Assembly: GCA_963971225.1 (NCBI GenBank)
Contig: OZ020269.1
Coordinates: 23,514,084-23,578,083 of the forward strand
DNA: 64,000 nucleotides
Origin: Melieria omissa
Lineage: Eukaryota; Arthropoda; Insecta; Diptera; Ulidiidae
Reading direction: 5' to 3'
A program made the translations under genes and the position numbers. Below the pieces are notes generated by a model, which worked only from the letters and a program-made list of their open reading frames with translations, made no database searches and had not been told where the DNA came from. Below, piece after piece: positions 1 to 12,726 of the stretch; positions within the stretch are counted from its first letter, which is position 1; each line of letters starts with the position of its first letter.

Positions 1-900
1 TTAATTTATTTATATCTTTTATTTTTATAAAATGCTTAGTGTATGTTTTTTAGAGTATGTTTTTTTCAGCCAATTAAAAGGTGAATTTTTATTTGAGTTA
101 TGCAAAAAAATGGAATGACATCTGTAACAAGAGATCTTAATGTGTCCTACAAAAATATAAAAAACCATACAAATTTAATAGATGTTGCGTTATTTCGTAA
201 ACAAAAATTTTGAGTCCCGGGGACTCAGGGTGGGTAGATACGTGATTTTAATAGGTTGAGGGTTAATAGAATTTAAACATAAGGATATCAACAAAATTTA
301 GTGCATTCGGATTCCAAGTAAACCCTCAGCTTTTAAAAATGAAAATTTATGAATAAAAACATTTCACATGTCACAATTTATTTAAATTTTTGACATAAAC
401 CACCACAATCATGTACAATATCGCAAAACAAACAACAAATACTTAGCATTTTCAATTTAAACTCCTAATATTAACTTATAAAAGCCAACCCCTTATCTCA
501 CCAACGGCACGCCCATTTCGTGCACTATGCATCCCAAACTTGCCCATCAACATACCCAAATTCAATCGCACGCGGCACGAAACGTGCTCCAACCAACCAC
601 CGATTTTTTTAAATGCAGGGTGTCAGCGTCAAACCTTCAACCACCTACCGTTCTCACTGAACACCCCAACAGCGGAACAGCTGCATGTACAATAGCGGGA
701 ATTTTCGTAATCGCCTCGAACACCAAACAATGGATTGGTGCAAGCCGTCACAGCCTACGAAGAGACCCGAATGAGTGTGCTCCACAAACTCCCCCAGCGA
801 CCGCCGGAATACTCTGGGTTACGGCATCACAAATACCCGGCGCTTTGGCGCCACTATGCGCCAGCCAAACTGCTTTTGCACCCAGCCGCCCAGCACTCAC
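1..900. other. AT-rich non-coding left edge, probably intron
   Basis: No coding exon is recognisable here. The stretch lies directly 3' of a good splice donor (GTGAGT on the minus strand at 900-895), so most of it is probably the first coding intron of the minus-strand gene whose exon is at 901-1089. The only notable structure is a 17-base palindrome at 211-227. Confidence 0.5.
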
Positions 901-1089
901 CTTGAATTTGATGGGGTCCACTGGTGGCGCGCTGCGCTTCTGTGCCTGCGCAATCACCACTTGGCTAGGGGCGGTCCGATTGCTTATGCCGCTGCTGCTA
1001 TCCGTCGACGGGATGCCACTGTTGTTGCCAGTACGTGCCGCATTTAGTAGGGCAGCCTCCGCTTGTGTCTGGGAACGAGTCTTGCGCAT
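901..1089 (-). CDS. First coding exon of an unidentified gene continuing beyond the left edge (partial)
   Basis: I do not recognise this gene. On the minus strand an ATG at 1089 opens a 63-codon frame starting MRKTRSQTQAEAA and ending in ..DPIKFK. It then runs into a near-consensus donor AAG|GTGAGT, in phase 0. No upstream in-frame ATG exists in the open stretch that extends to 1158, so 1089 is the most likely start. The peptide is basic, then rich in Ala, Ser, Asn and Thr, with no membrane segment and no known domain. The local G+C is clearly higher than in the flanks, as in the other exons of the window. The remaining exons must lie left of position 900 or outside the window. It is transcribed in the same direction as Phax, whose stop is about 1.05 kb upstream of this start. 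It could be a chance open frame, but the donor and the composition argue for a real 5' exon. Confidence 0.5.
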
Positions 1090-1259
1090 CGCACCGGCAG
1101 CAGATAGCAGCAGTACACGATTTTCCCACGAAAACTTTTGCACGCAGGCAGCTGACACACTGGCTGGCGTTCACAATCACTCGTTCGCAAAATCCTTCTC
1201 GCTGTTCGCTTATAGAGACGGAACAATGCTCAACACAACAAATTCATCCGATTCATTCA

Positions 1260-2140
1260 AAATGTGCACGACATTGGCGCACACATGACAGCCGCAGCAA
1301 GACAACAACACAAGCTATACGAAAAATACGAAAAGTTCTTAACAGCGGTAATTTTCCATACCTCACGGTTCGATTGGTGTTCAACCGATTCCGAACTTAT
1401 AGACAAACTATTTGACGACCCCCCACGGAAAAAGAACAAGAATGAAGGAAGAGAATTTTCCTTTTTTTGATTGGGATATTTATGGCTATAGGCGCTCACT
1501 GAACGCACACTGTGCTTCTCTGAAATTTCCCGCCATGTTGGTTGGTCGGCAAATTGGCAGTTGCCGGCTTGCAAGGTTGCCAGATGTTTTTATTTTCGTA
1601 TAGTTTGGTCATGTGAAAATGCTATTCTATTCTCAATAACTTCCATTTTCTTATAATTGTTCAAGATGCTGGTTAATACAATAATGACGCGGTTTTTTCT
1701 GCAAAGTCTTTTATATTTCAGTTTGTTCTTATTTGTTCTGGTTGCTTCAAGCAATGTTCAATTCGCGACCGTTCTTGACTACCAATAGCTAACTACTCAC
1801 TGCCTTATCATAAACTTCACTACAGCTCCATTTCGCATGTTTTTGCATATATAAAATTAACGATTAATTTAATTTCGTACCTTTCGTACAGTTAATTTTG
1901 TTGTACATTTTTGTTATAAATACGAATGTAACATTGAAGGCGTTTTCGAATATTACTTTTTTTTATACAATAAAAAAATATGCATGAATTCGTTTTCGTC
2001 GCGTAGTGTGTCCGTTGTTTATACGTTGAAACGTTTGCATTTTGCACCAAATGTGTTTTCTTCATACGTTAGTTACAGTCCGTAAAAAATTCTCTGTGTA
2101 TATTGACTCGAAACACACGCAAACATTGTGCTCATTTGCT
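1260..2140. other. Intergenic region between the left-edge gene and Phax
   Basis: AT-rich DNA that probably holds the 5' UTR and promoter of the left-edge gene and the 3' UTR of Phax. Small open frames here have no recognisable homology, and I see no repeat with clear ends. Confidence 0.5.
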
Positions 2141-3838
2141 TCAGAAGAAATCCATTTCACCGCAGTTGACATCCAGGAAGTCATCGTCGTAACTGACAAA
2201 ATCTTTCACGGGCGAGGTTACGGCCTGCGTGGTGCTGAGCGCTGCCAGTGCTGACGCCGAGGTCGAAGGCTTTTCAGGACTGGCATCGGCTGCGACGTGA
2301 TTGATGGCGTGAGTCTTGTAATCGGGACTTTGTTCGTTGCCCACTGGCGACGGCGGTGGATTGGAAACTGCAAAGGCAATATTTTCACGAGTTTGTTTTT
2401 AAACGTAACTTAATGCACACTTACGATTGCCTGGCTGATTTTCCAAACTCAAATCCGAGCCCAGCAAAAAGTGATCTTTGCGTGTGTGCAAAGCGGGCAG
2501 CTCCTTTTCCTGCTCGCTCAGACGTTTTTTCAGCTCTTCCACCTTGCGGTCGCGCGCCAAAGCTTCCATTTCCTTACGCCACTTGTTGGTCTTTTGTCGG
2601 TCTTCGGCAAAGATCGCTTTATGCTCCTCGGGACTCAGACTTTCGTGGTTCTTCAGCAGAAATAGAAACACGCCGCCCGGCGTGCGACGTCGCTTACCGT
2701 TCTATCAATTATTACCGACGTGTGAGAAATACTTTCACAGCACTTATATACCCACTTACCATGATCATCATGCCGCCGTCAGCCTCGATGCGCTGTGTTT
2801 CTTTGTAAAGTTTAATGGGCAATTTGGTGCCCAAGACCTCCACAATGCGCACTACAGAAAATGTTACAATTAAAAACTAAGCAAACCAGCTAAATTATTC
2901 AAACTCACGCAGCAGCTCGTCCTTGTCTTCATAAAGCTTGTTTGCCAACTCGCGCGCTATGTCCGACGCATTGCGTCCTTCCACCTCCTCTATGTCCAGC
3001 AGGTGTCGCGGCTCGTATGAGTTGTCCGAACCGCTGGTTGGCGACGAACCACGCCTGCCACGCAGCATTCGCGACCGATGACCCGAGCGATTCTTGACGG
3101 AACGCCGGTGAGCCGCCGCTTCGCTGGCGCAACGACCACGTTTTACTAGTGGCATGAATTCACCATCGGAAAGGTCATCCGTCGAGTTAGACAAGCGCCG
3201 CTTCAAACAGTTGCCACCATTCAGGCGACGTCGCAGCGAGAAATCGTAGTTTTCTACATTGCGATCATTGGTTCCATCACCGCGAGTCACATCGCAGCTG
3301 CGCATGGTCTCTGTCAGCGCCTCCTCCTGCAGTGCCGCCGTCCAGATGTTGTACTTTTTGAAGCGTGCGCGCTTCTCTGGAGTATCTGTGTTCGTGGGCT
3401 GCACACGAACCATCACCGTGCGACGAACACGTTTGCGCCGCTTGCGCTGACCTTGTGCATCGTCCATGCCATCTGCATCGGCTGCAGCCGACAACTTTTT
3501 GAGGCCGCCATCCGATGATTCATTCGACGAAGAATCGCCACTGCTGCTTTGTGAATCCTCCTCATCCTCCTCTAAAGCACGCTGCATTTGATGGCACGTG
3601 GCCAGCGGACTGCATTGCTCGGTGGCGGTAACCGTAGCAGCAGCATCGGCCAGAGTCGTACTGACCGTCAGTGCAGCGGGGCGCTGTAGCGGCGTGTAGA
3701 CATCGTCAGAGCTGGCTGAGAGCTGCAAGTGTCGAATGGAATCACAGATAAATAGAACTGTTCAATTCAATCTGTGGAACATCTTACTTCGCCATCCTCC
3801 AAGTCAACGTCGTATGTGTTCGAGTTTAGTTCCATCAT
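2141..3838 (-). CDS. Phax: Phosphorylated adaptor for RNA export (PHAX)
   Basis: PHAX bridges the cap-binding complex and CRM1/RanGTP to export capped U snRNA precursors from the nucleus, and takes part in Cajal-body traffic. Five exons join in frame: 3838-3788, 3722-2909, 2851-2760, 2701-2425 and 2367-2141. They give 487 codons including the stop. All four introns are 55-65 bases long with GT-AG ends. Exon 1 reads MMELNSNTYDVDLEDGE; the second Met (3835) may be the true start. A Ser/acidic stretch (EEDEEDSQSSSGDSSS) and a basic KRRKRVRR segment follow, as expected for CK2 sites and an NLS. The signature RNA-binding domain spans exons 2-4: IARELANKLYEDKDELL, then RIVEVLGTKLPIKLY, GGMMIM and RRRTPGGVFLFLLKN. 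The acidic C-terminal end DFVSYDDDFLD is typical of the insect protein. It is head-to-head with Vang, with about 1.03 kb between the start codons. Confidence 0.93.
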
Positions 3839-4872
3839 TTTGTTGTCGGGTTGGAGGTACGTCACAGTTACTACTCAAACCAAACTATATAGCGAACGAA
3901 CTGCCTCTGCAAGTGTTGAACTATTGTGGGCGCAGAATTGCATAGAGCATTGTCTCGTTGCCGTTGTTGAAACGCAGAATTTTGCAGAAAATCGTGCTGA
4001 ATGCAACGAGAGAATCTCGATTTCACACCACAAAATGTTTTTATTCGTCCTTACACTCGGTTTTGAGAAAGTGTCAAACAAAATTCCCATGCAAGGTTGC
4101 CATATGAAAATCGGTATCCAGCGAATTGAGTTTGAGCGAAACACAGTTGTAATAATTCCCCTTGGACAACTGACAATTGTGTGTGCTAAACTTTTTAACA
4201 TATTTGGAAAAAGTATTTAGACACCGTCTTCAATGCAATTACAAAAAAAAAACGTTTATTGATCTGGTCAAAATTAACTGTTTTTTCTTATACTTTTCAG
4301 ATGAGTGGCAACTTCTCCTCCCTTTCTCATTTGGCAGGGGTGAGCGAAATAGGTATAAAGTACGACACCGGTGTTAAAGTAGGATAGCATCAGTTTTGGA
4401 AGGAGTGGAGATTTTGCAATTGTTTTTTCTGCTTTTCTTTTTAATGGCATTTTTCTCATCAGTTCAGCGGCCAAAGAAATGCAGAAATATTAATGAAAAA
4501 AATTGAAGAAATTATCGAAAATGTTTTGTGAATGTAGTCGAAATTGGTTGTTTTCGTAGGCGAGTGTGCAAAGGAACTGTGGGCTGGTGTGGAATTTGCC
4601 GGAGTGGTGAGTGGAATACTTAATGAGACTTGTTGGAGTGTAACGACAAGGAAAGGCCAACGACGTCTGCAAGATTGCGAGCAGCGCCCTTGTCCCTGCC
4701 ATCACCCTTTTGCTTAATCAACTGAAAAGAACCTGAAATCGTTTACAGTTAAGGAGTGCGAATACGTAAGTGCCGTGAAAGTGTAAAGGCAATTAGCAGT
4801 GGCATCGGGGCGGCGGTGGCAGCGGACACGCCCACATATTGGACTGTGCAGCCCGCTGTTGCAGCGGGTGCA
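3839..4872. promoter_or_regulatory. Divergent intergenic region between Phax and Vang
   Basis: About 1 kb separates the two divergent start codons and must hold both 5' UTRs and core promoters. The last 120 bases before the Vang ATG are open and GC-rich and look like 5' UTR. I could not locate a TATA box or initiator with confidence. Confidence 0.5.
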
Positions 4873-6744
4873 ATGGAAAACGAATCTGTGAAGTCTGAAC
4901 ACAGCGGACGGTCTAGACGCTCACGCAGTCACAACAACAACAGCGGTAGTGGAGGTGGAGGAGCTGGCCAAGGAGGCGGTGGCGGTGGTGGCGGCGGTGG
5001 TTCGATAAACAACGGCTACCATCGCGATCGTACGAGGCACTCGCACCGCAGCACGCATTCCAAATCGGGTAAAAGCGGACAACGCAGCGAGATGGCGCCG
5101 TTTCAGACCAGCGTCAATATGACAGGTGAGTTCCGATGGAAACTGCATGCTTTGTTGCCACTAACCTCGTGTCCACATTGTAGGTGAGGAAAATCGTGAC
5201 GGTCAGGAAATCATCGAGGTACAGATACTGCCGCAGGATGAGAACTGGGGCGAGAATACCACGGCCGTCACTGGCAACACCTCCGAGCAGAGCATCTCCA
5301 TGGAGGACATTAACAATGCGTGGCACCGCGAAAACGATGCCGGATTCGGTTTCGCCTGCAGACGTCGCCTGGAATCGGCTTTCTCGCTGCTGCTCGGCTT
5401 CGTGTCATTCTTCTCTCCGGTGGCGATGGTGGTGATGCCACGTATGGGCTTTTTCCCCAACGCCTTCGACCACGCCGAGTTGACGCAGACCGTACGCACG
5501 CAGCTGCTTGCGTGTAGCAGTGAATGCAAGGGACTGTTGGTGTCACTTACTGCACGTCTCTTACTGCTCGCCATCGGACTGTGGGCGCTGTTTCTGCGCC
5601 GCGCAGCAGCAACCATGCCGCGCATCTTCCTGTACCGTGCCATCGTGCTGTTGCTGGTAACCATTTGCACGTTTGCCTACTGGTTGTTTTACATTGTACA
5701 GGTGAGTGACTGCCTTCTGACAAATAGTGCCGTTCTGTAATTTTTATTTATTTTTCAACGCAGGTCACCAACGGCGCTAAGGTGGTGGTGGAGACGGGCG
5801 GCGACGCGGTGGACTACAAGTCGCTGGTCGCCTACGCCACCAACCTGGTAGACACATTACTCTTCATACACTACGTGGCCGTAGTGCTGCTAGAGCTACG
5901 TCACCAGCAGCCGTTGTACTATGTGAAGATCATTCGCTCGCCGGATGGCGTGTCGCGTTCGTATATGCTCGGCCAGTTGAGCATACAGCGTGCCGCAGTG
6001 TGGGTGTTGCAACGCTACTATGTCGACTTTCCGATATTCAATCCGTATTTGGAACGAATCCCCATCTCGAAATCGCAACGTAACAAGATCTCGACCAGCT
6101 TCAAGTACTACGAAGTGGACGGCGTGAGCAATGCGCAACAGCAGAGCCAAAGTCGTGCCGTACTGGCGGCGAATGCGCGGCGCCGTGATTCGTCGCACAA
6201 CGAGCGTTTCTACGAGGAGCACGAATACGAGCGACGTGTCAAGAAGCGGCGCGCACGCCTTATCACTGCCGCCGAGGAGGCCTTTACGCACATCAAGCGC
6301 ATACACAATGAGCCGGCGCCGGCAGTGCCGCTCGATCCGCAGGAGGCCGCTCAGGCGGTCTTTCCCTCGATGGCGCGCGCACTGCAAAAGTATCTACGCG
6401 TGACGCGTCAGCAGCCGCGCCACACCTTCGAAAGCATACTGAGGCATTTGGCGCACTGTCTGAAGCACGATTTGTCGCCACGCGCCTTTCTCGAGCCTTA
6501 TCTGACCGAGTCGCCGGTGCTGCAGAGCGAGAAGGAGCGCCGTTGGGTGCAGTCGTGGTCGCTAATATGCGACGAGCTGGTGTCGCGACCCGTCTCCAGC
6601 GATTGCACCTTCTCGCTGATACAGAACGACGTTTCGCTGATGGTGTCCATACATAAGCTGCCGCACTTCAATATCGCCGAGGAGGTGGTCGATCCAAAGA
6701 GCAACAAGTTTGTGCTGAAGCTGAACTCGGAGACGTCTGTATGA
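4873..6744 (+). CDS. Vang: Van Gogh / Strabismus, planar cell polarity core protein
   Basis: Vang is a plasma-membrane protein that recruits Prickle to one side of epithelial cells in the Frizzled/PCP pathway. Three exons, 4873-5125, 5184-5701 and 5764-6744, give 583 residues, the usual length of the fly protein. The cytoplasmic N-terminus (MENESVKSEHSGRSRRSRS) carries the Ser cluster known as a CK1 phosphorylation region in this family and a poly-Gly run (about 27-43). Four hydrophobic segments lie near residues 149-170, 198-222, 232-256 and 278-301. The long C-terminal cytoplasmic domain contains FKYYEVDGVSN and an Arg-rich helix (about 390). The chain ends in ETSV, the PDZ-binding motif that recruits Scribble and Dlg proteins. 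Introns of 58 and 62 bases have GT-AG ends. The ATG at 4873 is chosen because MENESVKSEH is the conserved family start; the frame is open upstream but has no ATG there. Confidence 0.97.
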
Positions 6745-9700
6745 CAGCAGCTACTGACACCCATACCGACGCCGACACCGACGCACAGCAATCTAACGCA
6801 GTCCTCCTACTTGCACATCTTTGTGTAGGGTCGGACAGCGCACTTCGCACTTCAATGCTCAATCCCAGTGAATCCTAAACGTAGACACGCACACATATCA
6901 AACAGAGAATATCAAACACCACACAACCCCGACTAATTCCCAAAGTATTACGTTGCCGCTCGGCAGGCTGACAGATGGCGAAGGAATAGTTTTTAAATCG
7001 CATTTAGCCGTAAGCACAAAGAAGTGACCACTTTTTCATGAACATTTTATACTTTTCATACAAATGTAAGCCGTCAGATGCACGTTAAGCTTTGGCACGT
7101 TGCTCAAAGTAACACCAAGTGCAAGTTTTTCTCTTTTTTAGTTGTGTTATTTGAGTTTTTTTTATGGGTTTAAGTTACTCGAAGACGAGAATTATTTGGA
7201 CTATTCGTTGAGAATATAAAGCCATTCGTAAAGAATATTTCGTAAAATTGAGTTTGCACAGATATTTACTTTCCAAAAAGTTTGCTTTCAATCGTTTCCG
7301 AACTTGCCTGAATACTCAGATTTCTAATTTGAGTTCCTAACCCTAATTCCCAGAAGTGAGCCTCACAGTCTCACTCAAGATTTCAAATGGTGATAAATTC
7401 AAATTTTTTCGATTCCATTATTTTATGTTATCCTGAAGTGGAAGTTTTTATACTTTTTAACAAATGTTTTCAGTAATCATATAAGTCTGACAGTCTTACT
7501 TCTGGGTTTACGTTACTTTTAAAATTCTGGGAATTAGGGTTAATATTATTTTTTAGTTTTTTTTTACTGCCGTTTTTTTTTAGTATTAAACGAATTTTGT
7601 TCATTTTCAAAAACTTGTGCTTGGTGCGATGGATTTCAATAGAAAAAGTGAAAAATATAATTATTGCTAAATCGCTTTCCCGGTTCCAGCAGCAAGCAGC
7701 ATTCATTTAGTGAGTGACTAAAGTTTCCGCTCACTGCTGCTAGTTTAGTTTATTTATTATTTAAAGAGCTAAAGTACTAATTGATCAAACTGAAAACTGT
7801 TAAGTAAGCAATTAATAACACTTTATGATGAGCAATGCGAATAGTTAATTGATTTTTGGTTTATGAGAAATTCAATTTATTGAAAAGATTCAGGTATAAT
7901 CAACTCAGAACTAAAATATTGCTTCGAATTAATGGTTAACGGCATTTCTGCATAAATACTCAATAAATTTTGATTTTTATTATTCAATTAGTCACAAATT
8001 TCAGTTAACATGAAATGTTAATTTACTAATTGTGTGCTAGTTAAATGTCCAATTATAAATTTAATGAATATACTCTATTCAGCATTTTAGTTAGAAAACT
8101 AATAACGATCAAATGAATACTAAATTGATTTGCCAAAAGTGTTTAACTATAAATTAACTTGAAATGTATTGAAGCACTTACATCTATGTAGGTTATTTGC
8201 CGCTTATTCCTTGAACTATAATGTCTGTGTTGAAATGTCAGTTGTTTTGATTGAGTATTGCTGCGTTTAGTGCTGCAGAGCCAGCGGAGCGATTGTAGCG
8301 ATTACTGGTCTCGCATATTTCGGTATTGCAACGTAGCTGTAAGTTGTCTAAATCATAGCATAGATCTAAGCCTCAACCTACAGTAGATATAAGTTTTATT
8401 CGCCTACCTAAAATGCGCTCGCATCAAAGTCAAAGCCACTAGCAAAAGCAACAAAAACAAACCTACTATAAACCACAGAAACCGTGTTTCCTTAAGAACG
8501 CACGCCGTTCGCTACTACTACGTACTACTTTCATACCTACGTACATACATACATATATTCATGCCTAGTGCTGGCATTGACCCGGCAATCTATACGAAAA
8601 GCGCCTCTAAGAATCTCCTGAGTGCCGGCCGAGCGCTCACTGCCACTCGTCCTACTCCAGTTTCATCATATCAAACACACACTGTTACTAACATGGAAAC
8701 GCTGACAAATAAATAGTACATCGTTGGAGACTGGCGAACAATTTTTGGACGCGATTTTTACAAATGCAACCATACAAAAACATGCACAAACAATATGCCA
8801 ACAACAAACAAGTTTTTTAATTTTTATAACGCATTCATGAAAACATTGAAAGTAAAGTGTATTTTAAAATAAATTGTAAGAATTTTATATGCAACATAGT
8901 ATACCTACATATATACAATAGATCGTATAACATAGCAGCCTACATTCTTGCGTAGCGATTTTCTTTTTATAGCGAATCGTGCTCCATTTCATTTCTAGCT
9001 AATTATTCTAATTTATTTGTGCGCTCGATTAACTTCATCATTATGAACGCTTTTGAATGGACATGTATTGCATTGTTTATTGCCAATCTATGTCATTCAA
9101 TTACACATTATACCTTAATAAATAAATGAGTGTGCAAGTGTTTACATACCAACACATACTTATGAGCTCATGTGTGAGGGCAGCTATCGCTTAAATGTTT
9201 TCCGGAACGAAATGCTATAAGTGTGTGTGTGTGTATAATGAAACCAGTTCACTACATTGTTTGTACTATATCAGCAAATACGATTTATTTATCAACTGTG
9301 ACTCAGTGCGTCAAGCGATTGCATTTCCTTCGTGTTTCTTATGTTGCTTCTCATAAAGCCCTCAAATTTAATAAAGAGATTATAAAAAATTGCTAAACAA
9401 AGTGTTGTCTTTTTATAGAATATGGGTGCATATACAATTGTATACATTAATGTTATCTCGTTGAGGTTCTCTGAACTTCTGTGGTGAACTTGCCAAGGTC
9501 TTTTAATGATCAAAACAGCAATAACCAAAAATAACCTTGAATGAGTGGAAAGTGGAAAGAATTGGTGTTTATGAACAAGATTTGGGGGTGGAAACGAACA
9601 GAAACAGTTTTTTTATTTCGATTTTCATAACCATTGAAATGGTAGGGGCCGAAAAATTGTCTCAGCTTTGTAAGCGAGTTTTGTTTTTTTTAAGTCAATC

Positions 9701-9915
9701 AATCAGTAGAAACTTACATACATAAACGCTCATTCTATATTGCTGATATGTTTCTATTTAAAAAACAAAACCATTCATTATATCAACTCATTAGTTGTTT
9801 TAGGCTTTGAGTGATTAAAAAATCAAATCAATATAAAATCAATCAATATTAAATCAATCAGACCTTTTCACTATCCCACAGTGGCCATGCAAAAAAGTTA
9901 CAAGTGGTTCGGTGT
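6745..9915. other. Vang 3' UTR and intergenic DNA
   Basis: The first few hundred bases after the Vang stop are probably 3' UTR. The rest is AT-rich with no recognisable coding exon. Short open frames at 7470-7706, 9292-9528 and 9537-9725 have no homology signal and the low-complexity composition of the flanks. Confidence 0.5.
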
Positions 9916-10416
9916 TTAACCCTTTTGCTATTTTGTTGCCATATGGCAACATGCTACTTTGTGGCCGTCTGAACTCTCTGTGGTCTCAAGAATAAATTTT
10001 TTGTTGGTCCTTAGAATAGTTTGAAGTTTTAGAAAAAATACAAAATTAATAAACTGAATATTTAAGTTTAAAGAAGAGAATTATAGACGTTTTCTAATGG
10101 TATATCTTGACATAGTAAAGGAAGAAGAAGCAGCAAAATTAGATAACTTTTTGTCGTTTTCTTTGAACTTAGATACTTTTTTTGTAATTTTGGTTGAAGT
10201 AAATGAGAAGTATTCAAATTTTCGTTATACGTAAAAAGTTTTATGTTGAAGCAATTATTACAGCCACAACGATGTGGCTGCTCTCATAGGAAAACACTAA
10301 AAAACAGGGTCCGAGTATAAAAATTAAAAAATGGAACGTTGCTAATATAACCGCATAGAAGCCTTAAACGTAAAACTTAAAATTTCCCCAGTAAAAATCT
10401 TTAGCGAAAGGGTTAA
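9916..10416. mobile_element. piggyBac-like non-autonomous element, family 1, copy A
   Basis: A 501-base element including its TTAA target-site copies (9916-9919 and 10413-10416). The inverted termini read CCCTTTTGCTA on the left and CCCTTTCGCTA on the right (complement). TTAA duplications with termini starting CCC are diagnostic of the piggyBac superfamily. There is no coding capacity. A perfect 16-base palindrome GTTGCCATATGGCAAC lies at 9935-9950 near one end. A second copy, in opposite orientation, is at 55351-55804. Confidence 0.8.
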
Positions 10417-10778
10417 CATAAGCGTTGTTCATAAATTTATTTGAGTTGGATTGGAGCAACATAAACTTTGGCAATATAACACTGTTCAACATAATCTTAC
10501 ATACAAATACAAATGTTTGTGTGTGTGTGCACATAAGGAAAATATAGCTGCAAAATTAAGTCATGTCTTCATCTTCACTTTTAAACTGTTTAACTTACAT
10601 TCATATGTAAAAAATAGAATTCTCTGAAGCTGTTTTACAACTATACCTGATGCTGTTGGAGTCACGATTGGAATGCAATTCTATCGTTTAAACGTAACTT
10701 TTGTCAGTTAATGGGCAAAACAAAACTAACAAATTTAATACAAAAAGTCAACAACAATTCTACAATTCTTCTTTGTCC
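10417..10778. other. Intergenic DNA downstream of the Pgm2 gene
   Basis: AT-rich sequence with a GT microsatellite near 10518-10530. It probably includes the 3' UTR of the minus-strand phosphoglucomutase gene. No other feature was seen. Confidence 0.4.
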
Positions 10779-12726
10779 TTAGTCAGCTTTGGGCTTGAGA
10801 TTGTATTTCTGCGGCTCCAGGTACTCCTCAACAATGGCATCCACCATCACATTTAGCAGCTGTTGTGCATCGGTCTGTCCCGGCTGGGCGCACATTTCTG
10901 CATAATATTTTATCTTCGGCTCGGTGCCGCTGGTGCGCAGCGTTATCACCAGCCCATTCTCGAAGGTGAATGTAATCATCTGGCTGCTGGCGCTTACGGG
11001 CAGAATGGGCTTCTGATCTGGCTGCGAAGTGTCCACGCCTGTAACACACATCAGATTTTGATTGAATGTACATTCAGATACAAAATGCCATCGCTTACCT
11101 GTGGTCAAGTCGCGTACATATTTAACCGGAAATTCGCCATTGCGCACCGATTTCGGATAACTGCCCGTGCCGGGGTAATTGCGTAAACGATCGAAAATCG
11201 CCTTAATCTGTTGCGCCTCATAGCAGAAGAAGTAGGAGCACTTGGTGCAGTGCATACCGTACTTCTTGTAGATTTCCTGCAGTTTGTCGTGCAGCGTCAT
11301 TTTATGCGTGGCGCGCAGATAGCAGGCCATGGTTGCCAGATGACAGGCTGCGCTGACGCCGTCCTTGTCCAGCACATTTGTTGAAAACATAAAGCCAATG
11401 GCTTCCTCAAAGGCGAACAGTACCGTCTTGTGCTGTGCCTGCAATTCAGTGATGACATTGCCCATCCACTTGAAGCCCGTTAAGGTTTCCATAAAGTTGA
11501 AACCTTCCTTGGCTGCAATGGCCCTGAGTATTTTGGAACTGACAGTGCTGGCTAGCATGTAACACTGTGACAGATCGGCGTCCGGTTGCTGTTCCTTGTA
11601 CAGAAACATGGCCCACCATCCGAGCAAAGCACCGATCTCGTTGCCGCTGTAGACCTGCGTGACACGAAAATGAATGGAAAGCCATTTAAAAAAAAATCAC
11701 ACGTTTAAAGCATTGAAACTATTGACATACCTTCCACTTCCCCGTCTTTGTGTCCTTTTCAGCTAATGCTAAGCGATCCGCATCGGGATCGTTGGCAAGA
11801 ATTATGGTTATGCCTTCGCTGTCCGCCTTTTTAATGGACAGATCTAGTGCACTTTTACCCTCCTCCGGATTGGGAAAGACCACTGTGGGGAATTCCGGAT
11901 CGGGATCGCGCTGCTCTAGCACAGCCACCACAGGCGGCAACCTAGCCACCTTGAAAGCGCTCTCCACATGCTTGTAGCCTACGCCATGCATTGCCGTGTA
12001 AACGAAACGCAAGTCGGTCTTGGCATTTATTGTTAGGAACTTTTCCGGCAGTGTTTTGTGCAATTGCACATTGTACTCTTCGATTGCAACATGCGGATCG
12101 GCCAGTAGCGGCGACTCGTACAAGTGCTGCGTATCCCATGAATGTTTCCACGGCTGCAGATTCGCTATGATGGCCTTCTGTATGCCTTTGTCGTGCGGCG
12201 TTATGATCTGTGCCCCATTGGCCCAGTACACTTTGTAGCCGTTGTCGTCCTTCGGGTTGTGTGATGCGGTGACCATTACGCCGCCCAGACAGTTAAAGTG
12301 CAATATGCCGAAAGGCACAAACGGTGTGGCGACCATTTGCCTGTACAGCAGCACCTTGAAACCGGCGCGCACAAACACGTTGGCAGTTAGCTCGGCAAAG
12401 CGCTGACTGTGGTAGCGACCATCGTAGCCCAGTATGATGCCGCGGTTGCGGTCGCCCTCGCTGGGAAATTGCGACTGCATATAGTGGCAGAGGCCTTGGG
12501 CGGCCTGCAGCACCACCAGATCGTTCATGGCATTGAAGCCGGCGCACATTTTACCGCGCAAGCCAGCAGTTCCGAACAAGAGACGTGACATCATTAGTTT
12601 CTCCAGTTTAGCCCAGTTTTTAGCCGTCACAAGCTGTTGAATTTGGCTTTTGGTGTCGGCATTTTGATCCCATTTCTGCCACAGCTCGATTTGCTGCTCC
12701 AGCTCAGCGCTTAGTTGACCGGTCAT
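10779..12726 (-). CDS. Pgm2: Phosphoglucomutase-2 / phosphopentomutase (PGM2 family)
   Basis: A cytosolic alpha-D-phosphohexomutase of the PGM2 subfamily. It interconverts ribose-1-P and ribose-5-P (and deoxyribose phosphates) and, less efficiently, glucose-1-P and glucose-6-P. Exons 12726-11731, 11654-11099 and 11038-10779 give 603 residues; human PGM2 is about 612. The active-site phosphoserine loop TASHNPKDDNGYKVYW has Ser155. The metal-binding loop NDPDADR lies at 312-318, the sugar-binding motif EEAIG at about 415-419 and the phosphate-binding loop RTSGTEPK at about 552-559, so all four catalytic loops are intact. The introns (76 and 60 bases) have GT-AG ends. The ATG at 12726 (MTGQLSAELEQQ) is the first ATG in the frame. 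Flies have two PGM2-like genes, so the exact Drosophila orthologue was not settled. Confidence 0.93.

Noticed and set aside
211..227. 17-base palindrome TGAGTCCCGGGGACTCA
   Set aside because: An isolated short palindrome with no partner sites or promoter context. It could be chance, so it is not listed as a regulatory site.
527..1288. 253-codon plus-strand frame at the left edge
   Set aside because: It overlaps the better-supported minus-strand exon with a consensus donor, its residue composition looks like a shadow frame, and no domain is seen.
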